A stretch of 64,000 nt of DNA from Lithospermum erythrorhizon (GCA_019722365.1 JADFUC010001732.1:186001-250000), one strand, 5' to 3'. Shown: positions 34,905 to 46,633, counted from the first letter of the stretch. Notes: generated by a model from the letters alone, not told the origin. Numbers and translations: made by a program.

Positions 34905-36580
34905 CAACAGCAACTATGCTTTTATTGGACGGATCCCTCACAGGCAGTGCAGCTGAGAGAAGAGGTGAATCTGAATACTTGCTAACTGCAACATGCCATG
35001 TTGCAGTACCATCAGGAACCTGTGATATACCTGCGATATTTATCAATTCATCCGGTGGGATTGGTGTTGGTTTGCCAATTCTAGAACCAGTAGAAGGGTC
35101 CAGAGGGGCTCGATACCAAATCGCAGAAATATTGCTTCTAATTGATTGGTCATTTACATTTGGATATATTGAATCACAAAAATTAAGATGCAATTTCTGC
35201 TTGAGAGGAAGAGTGTGAGGGCGTTGACCGCTTTATATAGTTGGTCGCATTAGAAATGAGTAATCAGCTTCATGAATTAGTTCTTTCAGACGAATGAAGA
35301 ATGTTATTTGGGTAATATAAATATAAATATATATTAATACCTGCAGGAGAGAGAAAGCGGGCGCAGGGGGCACGAGAGGTTTTTCTTTGAATTCGAAATA
35401 AAATTCCCACGCCCCAAAATCTAAACATTTTTTACGCACCCAAATGTTTAGGCTTTGACATTCTTCCGTTTGGTTGAATAGTAGAGGTTATCGTCCGTTT
35501 GGCCCCATTATAATCTATTAACTCTGCGAGAGAGTTAATAGTGGGAATTAATGGAAGATTTGATCGCTCTCTGGCTTAAATACAAAAACCAAGCAGCTCC
35601 ATACGAGAAAAGCAATCATTTCTGCTAATGACAAAAATATTTTAGTGGTAATAGTTCTTCTTTCTTTCGATTATTTATCTGGCTGCTTAGAAGTCTTACT
35701 TTGATGTTAGTTTCTGCCCATCGTATCACAGCAAACCATCCTTCAGTTCTGTAGCGCCCGGGTAGGGAGGAAATTTGTTTTAAGGAGATTGTGTTTCTTG
35801 TGAAGTTTAGTGGGTGGATGTTTTGTTTCTTCGATTTAACATTGAAGTGCATTTATAATTAATTTTTATGTCTCCTCGTTACAATTCCCTACCTTGGCGG
35901 GCCGATATAAGATCAACATCATAGGTTGTACTTATTGAATAATTGGTCAAATCAGAGTATATATAATATGTGTTCACTCCTGTGATCTCTATGAAGTGCC
36001 TGGACAAAACCATTCCTATAACTTACAGTTAACGAATTCAGAGCTTTTCTACTTGCAAATAATGCCCATGTTATATCCCCTCGTTACATCGTACAGCTGC
36101 TAAAAACCAAAAGAAACAACAAATTCAACAAATGGTCATTGACAGACAATATATATCACCACCAATCAATCTAATTTTAATTGCGTGTCACCATCTTTGA
36201 AGAGGTTACTTGTCCCAAAGCGGAATAAGGAGGAGGGGTCGAATAATATCTGGCCTTCTTCATATGATAAAGGAAAATTGTTTATGAAGCAATACAATTC
36301 TACAAAAAAAACAAATAATATCACAGGAACCAACCTCAACTTGCTGAGCTTGATTAACAGGATTGCTATACTTCCTCATCACAAATTCTGACAATTTAAC
36401 TTGGGCAGTTGCTATTTCGACAGTTGAGTTTACTATATTCTACATCACAACAATGACCTTTGTAAGAAGTTCATATCTAAGTCCATAAGCTAATGTATTC
36501 AAGATCTTTTAGTATAAACTCTAGTAAAATGCCATGTCAGTAAAGTCAACATTCCAATCAGATTGCCAACATAATCAGCA
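34905..36580 (-). pseudogene. Partial, interrupted duplicate of AHK1 exons 2-3
   Basis: Two blocks are copied from the AHK1 gene in the same orientation. Block A, 34905-35154, equals 8049-8298 (inside exon 3) with no difference that I can see over 250 bp. Block B, 35891 to about 36580, corresponds to 8302-8985: the start of exon 3, intron 2 and all of exon 2. It carries many substitutions and indels, including frameshifts (2-bp loss in TGTGTTATCACT, an extra C in ATATCCCC, single-base losses in exon 2). About 735 bp of unrelated DNA (35155-35890) separates the blocks at the point where the parent is continuous. No promoter exon, kinase or receiver is present, so it cannot encode a receptor. 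Confidence 0.9.
35155..35890. other. Insertion splitting the AHK1 duplicate
   Basis: Unrelated sequence between parent-equivalent positions 8298 and 8302. I see no clear terminal inverted repeats, LTRs or target duplication. It contains patches such as TCGTCCGTTTGGCC and AGCGCCCGGGTAGGGAGG and a direct GAGAGAGTTAATA word. It may be a transposon relic or filler DNA from double-strand-break repair. Confidence 0.6.
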
Positions 36581-37495
36581 TCAGCCCTGTTGAAGTTGAA
36601 AGCATTTTCATAAGCTCGGAGATGCGAGGAGGGTCTCGATGGGTGTCTCGTGCACAAATGGGCTCCTACATTGTGTGTGCGGTTCGAGGCCCAGCCGAGA
36701 GGGCCGGCCAGACCGCAATTAAGATGAGGTCTCGATGACAGACGGTGGAAGTGCATAAATGGAGATTAGGTCACAATTTTGTGATTATCCAAAAATATCT
36801 ATTTTCTCTCAATTTTTCCCGAGGTCGTTAGAGTTACCTGCTTGATTAGTATCGTTTGTATATCATTTTAAAGTAAATCTAGTGTGTAGATTTGTGGGTG
36901 AGAATAATAGATTGCAAAGTATTACTTTCCGATTTGAGAACTTAGTTTGATAGAACCTTAACGATAGTTGTGAGTTAGATTCTAGTTAATTTTACTGCCG
37001 GCGTGGCAGGGGCGTCGCGGCGAGGGAGCGCGTATAAGATTTGGTGTTATTTCTTTCCGGTATTTTCATTTTGTATCTTGCGGCGAAAGAGAATGGCGTG
37101 GGCGTAAGTCCCACGTACCCGACCCGGTCTCGGGACTCACATCCGCCAAGGTAAATTAATTAAGCTCGACTGACTGCGTCGATTACTATCTCTCGAATTA
37201 AATCGGCGTTAGCGTGTGGCGGCAGTCTTATTATCGTCGCGTGGGCGTGCTCGCGAATACGCTGGGCGAGTCGGCAATGCTTGGCGAGATATGGGCGGCG
37301 TCTTCGTATCGTCCTAGGGTCGATAGCGTAATGCACTTTATATGGAAGGGGCCCGGTGGATAGCTTTCTATCGCATGAGGGCGGATAATGACCACTTGAA
37401 CTCTTTAGCGGCAAACTTCTCGCTCTTACGTCGTTGCACTTAACGTCGGTTTTACATACGAGGGAGCCATAAAACTGCGTTTTCAAAATTCAAAT
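36581..37495. other. GC-rich segment of unknown origin
   Basis: GC content rises sharply compared with its surroundings (for example 37000-37030, 37085-37145 and 37190-37450), with many CpG sites. A minus-strand open frame of 108 codons at 37160-37486 is rich in Arg, Leu, Ala and His, but I recognise no domain, and it lacks signals of a real gene. This could be part of a GC-rich LTR retrotransposon. Confidence 0.4.
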
Positions 37496-38330
37496 TCTAT
37501 CAAAATTAAAACAATATCGTTTCAAATCGTTCAATTCGAATCCAATTCAATTCGATCAAATTCAAACAACATTCAAACTCAAATCTAATTCCAAGCGACA
37601 TTTCGATCTAATTAGACAACATTCAAACTAATTCTTTATCAATTCAATTCAAATTGATTCGATTTAATCTGAAATATAATTCAAATCAAATCAAATTCAA
37701 CGCTTGTCAAATTGATTCGAATCGATTAGGTGCGAGATTGAACTCAAATCTAATATAATTCAAACTTCGATCAATTGATTCGCCGACAACAATTCAATTA
37801 CGATTCAAACGGTAAAAACAAATTAAACTGATAAATCCAACATTCAATTCCCGATTCAATCTAACTAATTAAACTGAATTAAAATGAATTAAACTTATAA
37901 GCGCCAATTAGCAATTAAAATGAATAAATCCAAAATAATAAATTAAACAACGAATTAAATTTATAATTAATACTAGAATTAGCAGGTATACAACTAATTA
38001 AAAACAATAAACAAAAAAAAAATGAATTAAAAAGAAATTAGATCTTAATTAAACATATATAATAACAAACAATTAAACATACAAGTAATTATAAAAACAA
38101 ACAATTAAAAATATTAAACGAAAAAACGAAAAAAAGCAAAAACCGCTTTTAGAAGTGGGTGCGGTGGGGTCAGGCGGTGGGGCCGGTGGTGGGGCGGTGG
38201 CAGGTGGTGGGGCCGGCGGTGGCGCCATTCTTGGCGTCGATTAATTCAATAGGGGGTGGGGCCGAGGGTGGGGATCGATAGGGTTGGGGGGGGTGGGGGC
38301 GATGATGTGGAAGCATTTTAATATATAGAA
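37496..38330. repeat. AATTCAAA-rich low-complexity tract, then GGTGG-rich tract
   Basis: From 37496 to about 38100 the DNA is a degenerate iteration of AATTCAAAT, GATTCGA and AATTAAAC words. From 38155 to 38310 the plus strand is GGTGGGG/GGCGGTGG-rich, with several runs of G that could form G-quadruplexes. The pair resembles the AC-rich plus GT-rich interiors of the TIR elements elsewhere in the window. No gene. Confidence 0.5.
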
Positions 38331-38497
38331 GTCATATCGTCGGTTTGGTGTCGGTAAATAATTAATTTTGATTTTTTTTTAAATTAAGAAAGGTCGCAAA
38401 CGCAAAAGGCCGAAATAAAAAAAGAAAAACGAGGCGCACAAGTTTGCTAATCCGTCACGGGACTAATTGTTATAATATCATTAAAAGATTAACAATC

Positions 38498-40235
38498 GGT
38501 TAACATTAGTTTTGTAATAGTTCTTATATAGTTCATGAACTTCAAAAGGATTTAGTACTTATATAAATATGAAGTTGAAAAATAATGACCATTCTTTGTA
38601 ATTAGTAATCACCACTGATATATTATACTTAATAACATAAAAGTGGTTCAATTAAGTTAGATTTCTTAAGCCCAGATGAATTATCAAAATTTATTATCTT
38701 ATAATTTTAGCAAATTATTAATTTAGCACCCTATCCCGAGTCGGGACGAACAAAAAATATTATCTTAGAGAGTTTATTAAATAATCGAGTATTAATTTAT
38801 CGAGCTTCTACAGTAGTTGATAATTGCAAATAAAAAATAAAAAGAGCGAAAAAAAAACATAGTTATTATTTTAACTTTTACTTATCAGTCGAGACCGACC
38901 AAAAATATTATCTTAGAGAGTTTATTAAATAATCGAGTATTAATTTATCGAGTTTCAAAAAAAAAGGAAAAAAAAAACCAAGCACTCATCCTGAGATAGG
39001 AGTTGGCCAAAATATTATCTTAGAAAATTTATTAAAGAATCGAGTATTAATTTCTCAGTTTATATAGTAGTTGATAATTGAAAAAATTGAATCGCATCAC
39101 GAGTCGGGACCGGTAAAATATTATAGAGTTTATTAAATAATCGACTATTAATTTATCGAGCTTCTATTGTAGATGATAATTGTGAGAAAAAACCAAGCAC
39201 ATTATTATAATTGAGTCGGGACATGCCAAAAATATTATCTTAGAAGTTTATTGAGAATCGAGTGATAATTTATCGAGGAGTTTACAGGTAGTTGATAGTG
39301 AAAAAAGAAAGAAAAAACACGAATGCACCCTATCCTAGAGTCGGGACCGGGAAAAATATTATCTTAGAGAGTTTATTATAGAATCGAGTATTAATTTATC
39401 GAGCTTCTACAATAGTTGATAATTGCAAATAAAAAATGAAAAAGAAACGGAAAAAAACACAAATTATTAATTTAGCACCTTATCCCCGAGTCGAGACCGG
39501 CCAAAAATATTATCTTAGAGAGTTTATTAAATAATCAAGTATTAATTTATCGAGTTTAAAAAAAAAAAAAGGAAAAAACAACAACAAAAATCATAAAAAA
39601 ACAAAAAAAGAGCCACTGGCACTTGGAAGCGTGTGACCATGCGGTGTGTCTCCTACTACAACACTCTTTATATATAAAAATGTGATTAATCTAAAATACG
39701 GCTACTAAGCAGTATAATATAAATAAGATTAACTTGATATTTAATGTTGATTGTGTAATAGTTGTTATATAGTTCATGAACTTCAAAATGATTTAATATA
39801 CGTCTAGATATGAAGTTGCAAAATAATAATGAATTTAGGTAATTAGTAATCCATATGATTTATTACAGAAGCAATGACATAAAAAGTGGTTCAATTAAAG
39901 TTGGAGTTGCTTAAACTTAGGTGAATTATCAAAAAATTATAATCTTATAAGTTTAGCAATTATGATTCTTTACTTATCTCCGTATTGAGGTGACCAAAAA
40001 TATTATCTTAGAGAGTTTATTAAATGTCAGTATTAATTTATTGAAGCTTACTGCTTGGTTGATAATTGCGAATAAAAAATGAAAATAACCACGAATTATT
40101 AATTTAGCGCTATCCAGAATTAGGAATGAAGCCCAATATTATACTAAAATGTTTATTATATTAGAGTTTATTAAATGTCGACTATTAATTTATCGAGCTT
40201 TTATTGTAGATGATAATTGAAAAAACCTTATCAGT
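38498..40235 (+). repeat. Satellite array with a higher-order duplication
   Basis: At least nine head-to-tail units, mostly 100-150 bp apart, share the order GAGTCGGGACCGGCCAAAAA, TATTATCTTAGAGAGTTTAT, TAAATAATCGAGTATTAATT, TATCGAGCTTCTAC and TAGTTGATAATTG. Unit cores begin near 38725, 38887, 38990, 39097, 39211, 39340, 39487, 39975 and 40115. A separate leader of about 220 bp (GTAATAGTT, TATATAGTTCATGAACTTC, GTGGTTCAATTAA) precedes the array at 38498-38720. It appears again at about 39745-39960, before the last two units. The array therefore contains two leader-plus-array blocks offset by about 1.25 kb. Non-coding. Confidence 0.88.
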
Positions 40236-41170
40236 CGGAGGGCCAAGAATTTCTTCCCATGCTTGTCTTTCCTAGCTCCGCTCATTATAACCCGTCAAAG
40301 CATATATGCTAATTTAAGCCCTCCTTGGTGAAAAATTCATCTCTAAGGCCACGTAGATGAATCTAAAATAAACATTCCAAAAAGTCTATTTGAAGTGGGT
40401 CAACGTTCCTCAACCAATCTTTCATTAGAACAGTAAGTTGTCGAATTTCCATGGCCCCCTCACGTGATACGTTTCTTCTCTTCCAGCGAAGGGAAGAAGA
40501 TGTGTAAAATCGAATGCACAACTCTTGAGACCCTTAAACCTTTGCAATTCCATGCTTTAGCCATAGTTAAAGTGAAATTTTGAATCCTGATGAAACCATC
40601 TTTGAGTGAGAGGACTTTGGCAAAAGCAACAGCTTAGCGTTCCTTTATTCCGTGGCTAGATCTTCCTCCTCTAGTTGAATAGGAGGGCTCTCTTCATGCA
40701 GCCAGGTTGCGCCCGGCCAAATTACGGATGATTTTTTGAATCCGTGCTCGATAGGAAAATCCAAACCAGAAAGACCAAAAGAAAGCTTGTGGCTCGAAGT
40801 TTAGAAATATCCAGCCAAAGTGGTGAGAAATAAGAGTGAGTAATAACACTCTGAAATCCTCAATTAAATAGCAAAGCGCGCGTATTGGCGAAAAATAGTC
40901 TTAGCAAACCGGGAAATATGGGATTTTGATCATATTAAAAAATAGGATATGGAAATTAGGGATTTGAGCTTCGAATTTGTGATAAAAGCAGATATAAAAG
41001 AAACGATATTTGGAGACGGGGAAAAACAAAGCAATCGGATGTTTTAAAGTTGGGGAATGGATAACACAAAATTGGCGATGCATACAAAAGCAGACTCAAT
41101 TATCGGAAAGGGAGAGATTTTTGTTCGAGAGATTCAAAAACCCAAAAACCAATTTTAGAGAGAAAAAAGT
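40236..41170 (-). pseudogene. LINE ORF1 (DUF4283-type) relic
   Basis: The minus strand encodes broken pieces of the DUF4283 domain found in plant L1-type LINE ORF1 proteins. Pieces from upstream to downstream are MAKAWNCKGLRVSRVVHSIL, HIFFPSLEEKKRIT, GGPWKFDN, and later FIYVAL/HLRGLRDEFFTKEG. Stops and frameshifts interrupt all of them. The upper part (40700-41170) is higher in GC than the flanks but too decayed to read. The opposite strand holds nothing recognisable. Confidence 0.65.
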
Positions 41171-41234
41171 CTAGAGGAAGTGAGACAAATGGTTTGGTAA
41201 GTGTTATACAAACAGTGAAAAGGTACAACAAAAT

Positions 41235-41410
41235 ATGTATCTAGAGCATAGCTCAACTGATAAAGAATTAGAGTGCTAAGTACCCCGTCACGCTGGCTCT
41301 TACATTGTAGTTCGACTCGCTGATGAGCAATCTTGTATTGAAGTGGTTAAAAGGAAAGTTACAGTCTCACAATCAATCAGTACGTCAGCGATTAACTCTC
41401 CGTGGTATTT
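41235..41410 (+). mobile_element. tRNA-derived SINE, copy 1
   Basis: Begins GAGCATAGCTCAACTGATAA, a tRNA-like head with an A-box match (TAGCTCAACTGA) and a B-box-like GTAGTTCGACTC. The body contains TTGAAGTGGTTAAAAGGAAA. The same body word occurs in the element at 42314. It is diverged and has no clear poly(A) tail. Confidence 0.65.
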
Positions 41411-42313
41411 GAACTGAACCTCGATGGATGGATTAGTGTATTTGTTGGAACTATGAGATACTCCATATTAGATCTCATGGAAATGCCCATTGAACAATTT
41501 GATTGTACAACCAATTTTGATAATTCAAAATATATAAGTTCAATATATATTAATTATTGGACAATTAATATTTATGATTTACCGATGTCGACATTAGGGG
41601 TTACGATGACTTGCTACTTTGGGGTCATTTGTAATCTATATATTAACTGACTAGTCGGTTAATATTGTTTAATATATTTCTATTATAGATCCGTCCTCGG
41701 AGGTCACCGCGAGCGATGAAAACAAGCGATAATAAATGTATTATAACTTTTCGAGTCTAAAATGAAACATGAAGGAAACATTTGAGGCGAAAAATCGAAT
41801 CTCGGGACTTAGGAGGGAGGTCGGTTGGGCGGCTACAATAGGATGAAGATGGAAGAGTTTTTGCTCCTTGAAACTCTTACATGTTTTGCCTATTTAAAGA
41901 GCCCTAAGCCAACCAAATTAATGATGCTCATTCTTTTGATTTAAGAAATAAAAAAACCCTCCTTTCCCCCTCCATCCCCAATTCAGTTGAACCCCAGTGG
42001 AAGAATTGTTTATCTTTCCATCATTTGTTCAGTTTAAACTGTCGTTCTAGTTAAACATACGGAAGAATTTGGACAATTTACTGGTGTACAGTTTCTTGGA
42101 GATACTCTACTTTGGATATTTTGAGCTCATTTATTTTCAACTGCCATTATTATAATAAAAAAAGAATGATACACATCTTGTAATTAAGATTATTTATTGT
42201 TTTATGTCATTAGTATTCACAGGATGCGTATCCACGATTAGTTTTAGACCTTTTAGATACGATAAAGAATCCAGCAACGGCTTCACACCTTTTTGTAAAA
42301 CAAAACATTTGCC
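41411..42313. other. Spacer between SINEs, no gene seen
   Basis: An 82-codon open frame at 41402-41650 (rich in Ile, Tyr and Asn) has no recognisable homology. A GCTCATTTATT/AATAAATGAGC-type AT-rich stretch and C-rich patches (about 41950-41985) are the only features noted. Confidence 0.35.
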
Positions 42314-42505
42314 CCCGAGGCATAGCTCAGTAAAGGAGCGAAGTCTTTAAATCTGCGTAGCGCCCAAATGCGGTGGTTCGGGTCAGCGCGGTGGCATGTC
42401 TCGTCTGAAGTGGTTTAAAGGAAGCTCTGCGTGCGACCGTTTGGTAGCGTCCCGGCGATTCGCTCATAAAGTGAAATATTAAAGGCGAAGCATAGAGAGG
42501 ATGGA
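42314..42505 (+). mobile_element. tRNA-derived SINE, copy 2
   Basis: Starts CGAGGCATAGCTCAGTAAAG, with an A-box-like TAGCTCAGTAAAGG and B-box-like GTGGTTCGGGTCAG. The body contains CTGAAGTGGTTTAAAGGAAG, matching copy 1 at 41235. GC-richer than its surroundings. Confidence 0.65.
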
Positions 42506-43892
42506 TTAGTGCTAGATTTGGCGCTATAAAACAAAACATTTAAGCTATTCTTTGATCACATTCTTACTATCTTGACTAAATTGTAGGCTTAATTAGTGGT
42601 GGGGCTTGCGGCTCCATACGAAGTATTTGAATTTAGTGTATGATTAGTAAATTACTCCTACTAGCCGTTTATGGAGAGTCCAATTTATGCAAACTTTATT
42701 GTATTTTTTATAGTAAATTTTTCATATTTAAAAGTATATATATGTAAGTATTGTATATAAAGGGCAAATCAAAATAAATATTTTATATGATCAAAAATAA
42801 ATTTAAATAAAATTAGTTGGATGACAATTAAATGTAAAAAGTATGATTATGTTCTGAAATCGATAGCGTGAAGTTGGAATGATAATCTGAATTCCATGCG
42901 CCGGCGTGAAGTGGATTTGGAATAATAGTTATTATAAACTCTACATAAAATTAAGAGGCTTGATATCGTGGGAAACCGTTTGTAAGCTTAATTTTTTCCT
43001 TCCCAATTATATATGGATAGATAACGTAACGAGCAGTAAATAATCCCAATGTAATCGACCAACATAAATTATATACAATAAATCAAATAAACAAACACAA
43101 GAAGAGAAAACAACATTATAATAAATATAATTACCAAAAACATTCTTACATTGCATAATGGAGAATCCGTTACAATAACAATGAAGACAGAAGCAATAAT
43201 TGAAAAAAAATTGAGTTTCTATTCTAAAAGTTGTTGAGAAATAACTCCAAACATAACTTTATTTTTGTTCAAATTAAATCATCTTGTAACATTCCCTAAT
43301 TAATAATCTGCAGTTGTTGTAGCCTTGAAAGAATCATCACTGATGTCCAAATAACTTCAAGAACTCCGAAGAGTAATCAACAACATCTAAACTCTTTACC
43401 GCGCCACGAATATCACGTCGTCGAAGATGATTATTTTTAAAAAGGAATCAGGAAGAGGTTCGGCTTCAAAAAGGCAATAAGGAAACGCTCTTAACCATTC
43501 ATTGTTCTCATCTAAACTCTATCCCACACAAATAAGAATATTAAAAAGACAAACAATTATACTGTAAATAGCGTAAAATGAAAAATAATAATATAATCAA
43601 TATAAAGTAAATGAAATGAAATTACAAGGGAAAGAAATGACTCGTGATTTTAGAGTTCGGTTTCCTAAGTGCTGGGCCGTAGGCTTTCGACCTCGGAATT
43701 TCGGTAACAATCACCCACTTATGAATATGGAAAACTCCGACTTCGTGCATAAGCAACTCAACAAATTAAAAGTATGGTAAATCTCCTTCTACTTGACCAC
43801 ATGCTAGAAACCCCGAAACCAGCTTTTTAGGATTTTGATCTCTTAATCTCTCGATTAAGAACCCAAACAACTACCCGAGGATTTGAGAACAT
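42506..43892. other. Intergenic DNA, no gene seen
   Basis: AT-rich spacer. GC-richer patches at 42840-42910 and 43640-43740 (for example CTGGGCCGTAGGCTTTCGAC) have no recognised identity. No open frame of note. Confidence 0.35.
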
Positions 43893-43985
43893 CGAATGAC
43901 CTAGTAGTTAGGAGGCTTCCCGGTGACTTAGAGGTCACAGGTTAGGTCTGCCGTTATATGAGGGTGGGTGGGTTTTTTAAAAAAA
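43893..43985 (+). mobile_element. tRNA-derived SINE fragment, different family
   Basis: Reads GACCTAGTAGTTAGGAGGCT, then AGAGGTCACAGGTTAGGTC, and ends GGGTGGGTGGGTTTTTTAA. The spacing of an A-box-like TAGTAGTTAGGA and a B-box-like CACAGGTTAGGTC fits a tRNA-related SINE head. It is truncated and diverged, so this is tentative. Confidence 0.5.
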
Positions 43986-45436
43986 GCTACCTTGAAGATT
44001 TATTAAAATGAAAGTATATGAATTTGAAACACACAAGCTATGAAATCTCTAAGCTATCAAGTTGTATGAGAGGATTAAGAATGTTTTTGCTTTTTGAAAA
44101 GTGTGAAAAACTGCCTCAGAAATCGTGCAAAAAGTTAGGTCAAAAAGTGTTTATGAGGCGGCTTATATAGACACTTAAAGCGATTCCGAAAACCCTAAGG
44201 TCGGGAGTTGGGAAGGTCCCGACCTCCCCCGAACTGCAGGGAGTCTGAGGGGTCGGGCTTAGGTCGGGCTCAACAGTGGTCCCGACCTCGAAATCTGAGG
44301 AGTCAGTGAAGATCGAGACTTAGGTCGGGCCAACCATGGCGTCGACTGATCCGACAACGAGTTTTCTTTCACTTAATCGTTTCAAACATTTGGACGCCCA
44401 GATTAAGTGTGATTTCGGCCCGTTATGCCACAAAAATCATATTGGGTGAATCAAACTCAATTCAAATTATAATCAAGCTCAAAAATACATTATTTTCAAA
44501 AGCGTTTAAAGCATATTAAAACTTGCATTCATAATCGCTAACATAAAACAAGATTAGTAAAATGATTTCTTACATAAGGCCTAAACAAAGAATAAGTTCT
44601 TAAAATCTTCCAATAGCGACTAGCCGATCCTTTGATATGAAATTGTGCTCCACGATTTCGCCGATCGCACTACTCGAGGCATCAAAGATATTAGTATCGA
44701 GGTAATTTGTGATGCGGCGTAAATTCGGAGATCCACGGATCAACATTACGGCCGAGAATATTACCGGACTATTTTCCTACAAGAATTCGGATATACAGAT
44801 TGATTTTGGATTAATTTAGAAATAAAAATACTTAACTTTAACGAAAAACTAATCTAATATTTTATTAAAAATTATTTTTGAATTGATATATATATTTCAT
44901 TATCAATGCGTCACAAAAACTATTAGGAACGGATTCTTGCCCAAATAACAGAACTTCTTGTCATAGATACCTATTTTTTCAGATATTGTTGGTTATATAT
45001 CCTATATGATTTTGATATGAACCACCTATATATACCTCATGTAATGTCTAATTCTTGATTTGATTTGATACGTATGTACGTACGGAGTAGTATAACGAAA
45101 AAACTACAATACACAAGGGACCCAATAGGGAGGAGCAAGGTCCAAATCAATATGGCAACTTATTGATTGTAATTTAGATGGTCCAACCACCAGCATCACA
45201 GTCAATTAGCAGATTTCTAGTGAAGTGGACGCGAAGAAAAGGATTATTTGCATGATTTTATTTAACCTCCTTTAGGTAATGAAAATTGAAACTTATCCTA
45301 ACATTAACAAGTTTTAACGAACATCGACATTCACCTATATATATAATGTACTATGGTCTCATGCTAGACAACATAAGGTGACCATTTTTTCTCAATACAT
45401 TGTTTTTTCTTACTTATTAAATCATCAATAAGGATA
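43986..45436. other. Intergenic DNA, WEB gene upstream region
   Basis: A GC-rich patch at 44190-44350 repeats words of the type AGGTCGGG and GGTCCCGACCTC in both orientations. The rest is AT-rich. No TATA box can be assigned with confidence for the plus-strand WEB gene starting at 45437. Confidence 0.35.
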
Positions 45437-45603
45437 ATGGAAGCCGGAGAAGAAGGGGTGGTGGTTCGGGGACGGGTGGAGATCGACACACGACAACCTT
45501 TCCGGTCAGTTAAGGAAGCGGTGGCGCTGTTTGGGGAAAAAGTTTTAGCCGGAGAAATTTATGGCAACAAATTCAAAGAGGTTTGTCGTCTTTCTTTGTG
45601 TTA

Positions 45604-45674
<71 letters not shown>

Positions 45675-46633
45675 CCACAAAACCAAATGAACAAATTTTA
45701 AATTAAACTCTTCATCTCTATTATTACAAGCAAGTGTCTAATCACTATTATAGCAAATCTCGCCCCATCTATGTCTATATATATTCAAATGGTCTTATTT
45801 AAATTTAAACCAACAATAGAATATTATATTGAGCACATTACACTAAATTGATCATTAATATCACTACGCATTTATTTTGGCAGATCGGCCCCATTTATTT
45901 AGTGTTTCAATTTGTTTTAAGAAAATTGAATACTGGATATATGCATGAAATGTTAAACTCTCTTCTTTTAGTTTCTTTAAGGAGGCATGGCTTGTCAATA
46001 TGTTGATATAAATTTGGACTTGTGTCACTACTTTAAAGGTTTCTCAAACGTGGAATTAAAATCCCATTAGAATGTAGCTTATTAGGATGGCGTAGTCAAA
46101 ATGCCATTGACACTGCCTGTTTAATTTGTACCAAGATTTTGATTTTATTCATTTCTTGCATCATTTATTAGATGCAAAGCAAGGAAAATGACAAGCAATG
46201 TACACCCGCTAAGGATAGAGTTGAGCTTGAAGAAACAAACCAACATCTTGAAAAAACGAAAGAAGAAGGACATGCAATAATGGCTGATTATCTCCAATCT
46301 CTTCAACGAGAACTTGAACACACCAAAAGGGAACTACAACAACTTAAATCAAGAAAATTGGAGAATCAACAAATACTCAATCCAGAGATTGAAGAGCTCA
46401 AGTTTGTCGAAAACGAAGATCATTTCGAATTACAAAAGAAAAGGTCAGTGAAGTTTGCAAGTCCTCCATCATTAACTAGAGAAATTGTGAGCCCAAATAA
46501 TGCGGAGGATTTAAAGACAAGTCCTAATAATACATCAAGCAAAAAATTGAAGAGGAAGCCTTTCATTCCCATGATTGGTGGATTGTTTTTGAAGAAGAAG
46601 GGAAACAACGAAAGGGAAATGGCTAAATCCTAA
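45437..46633 (+). CDS. WEB-family coiled-coil protein, two exons
   Basis: Plant-specific WEB (weak chloroplast movement under blue light)-related protein of the short At1g75720/At2g17940 type. Exon 1 (45437-45580) encodes 48 residues, including the family block [14 protein letters not shown] [20 protein letters not shown] and ending NKFKE before GTTTGT. Exon 2 (46172-46633) follows TTATTAG and continues in phase, giving 201 residues. The middle (about 60-115) is a charged coiled coil ([29 protein letters not shown]). The C terminus contains the conserved [18 protein letters not shown]. Larger WEB members control chloroplast photorelocation; the role of the short ones is unknown. The intron carries (AT)33. 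The exon 2 frame by itself starts with ATG, but the upstream exon fits the family better. Confidence 0.85.
45607..45672. repeat. (AT)33 microsatellite
   Basis: Sixty-six uninterrupted bases of alternating A and T, beginning 27 bp after the predicted splice donor of the WEB gene intron. It is likely hypervariable in length. Confidence 0.95.

Noticed and set aside
34813..35193. 126-codon minus-strand frame that looks like a histidine-kinase sensor gene
   Set aside because: It is only block A of the AHK1 duplicate plus flanking non-homologous codons; there is no kinase domain and the neighbouring block is frame-shifted.
37160..37486. 108-codon Arg-rich minus-strand frame
   Set aside because: GC-rich DNA makes long frames by chance on the strand lacking TA-rich stops; no recognised domain, promoter or splice context. 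Kept only as a compositional oddity.
38498..40235. Possible CRISPR array
   Set aside because: The units are long, diverged and tandem, with no short identical repeats or unique spacers, and the DNA is plant nuclear.
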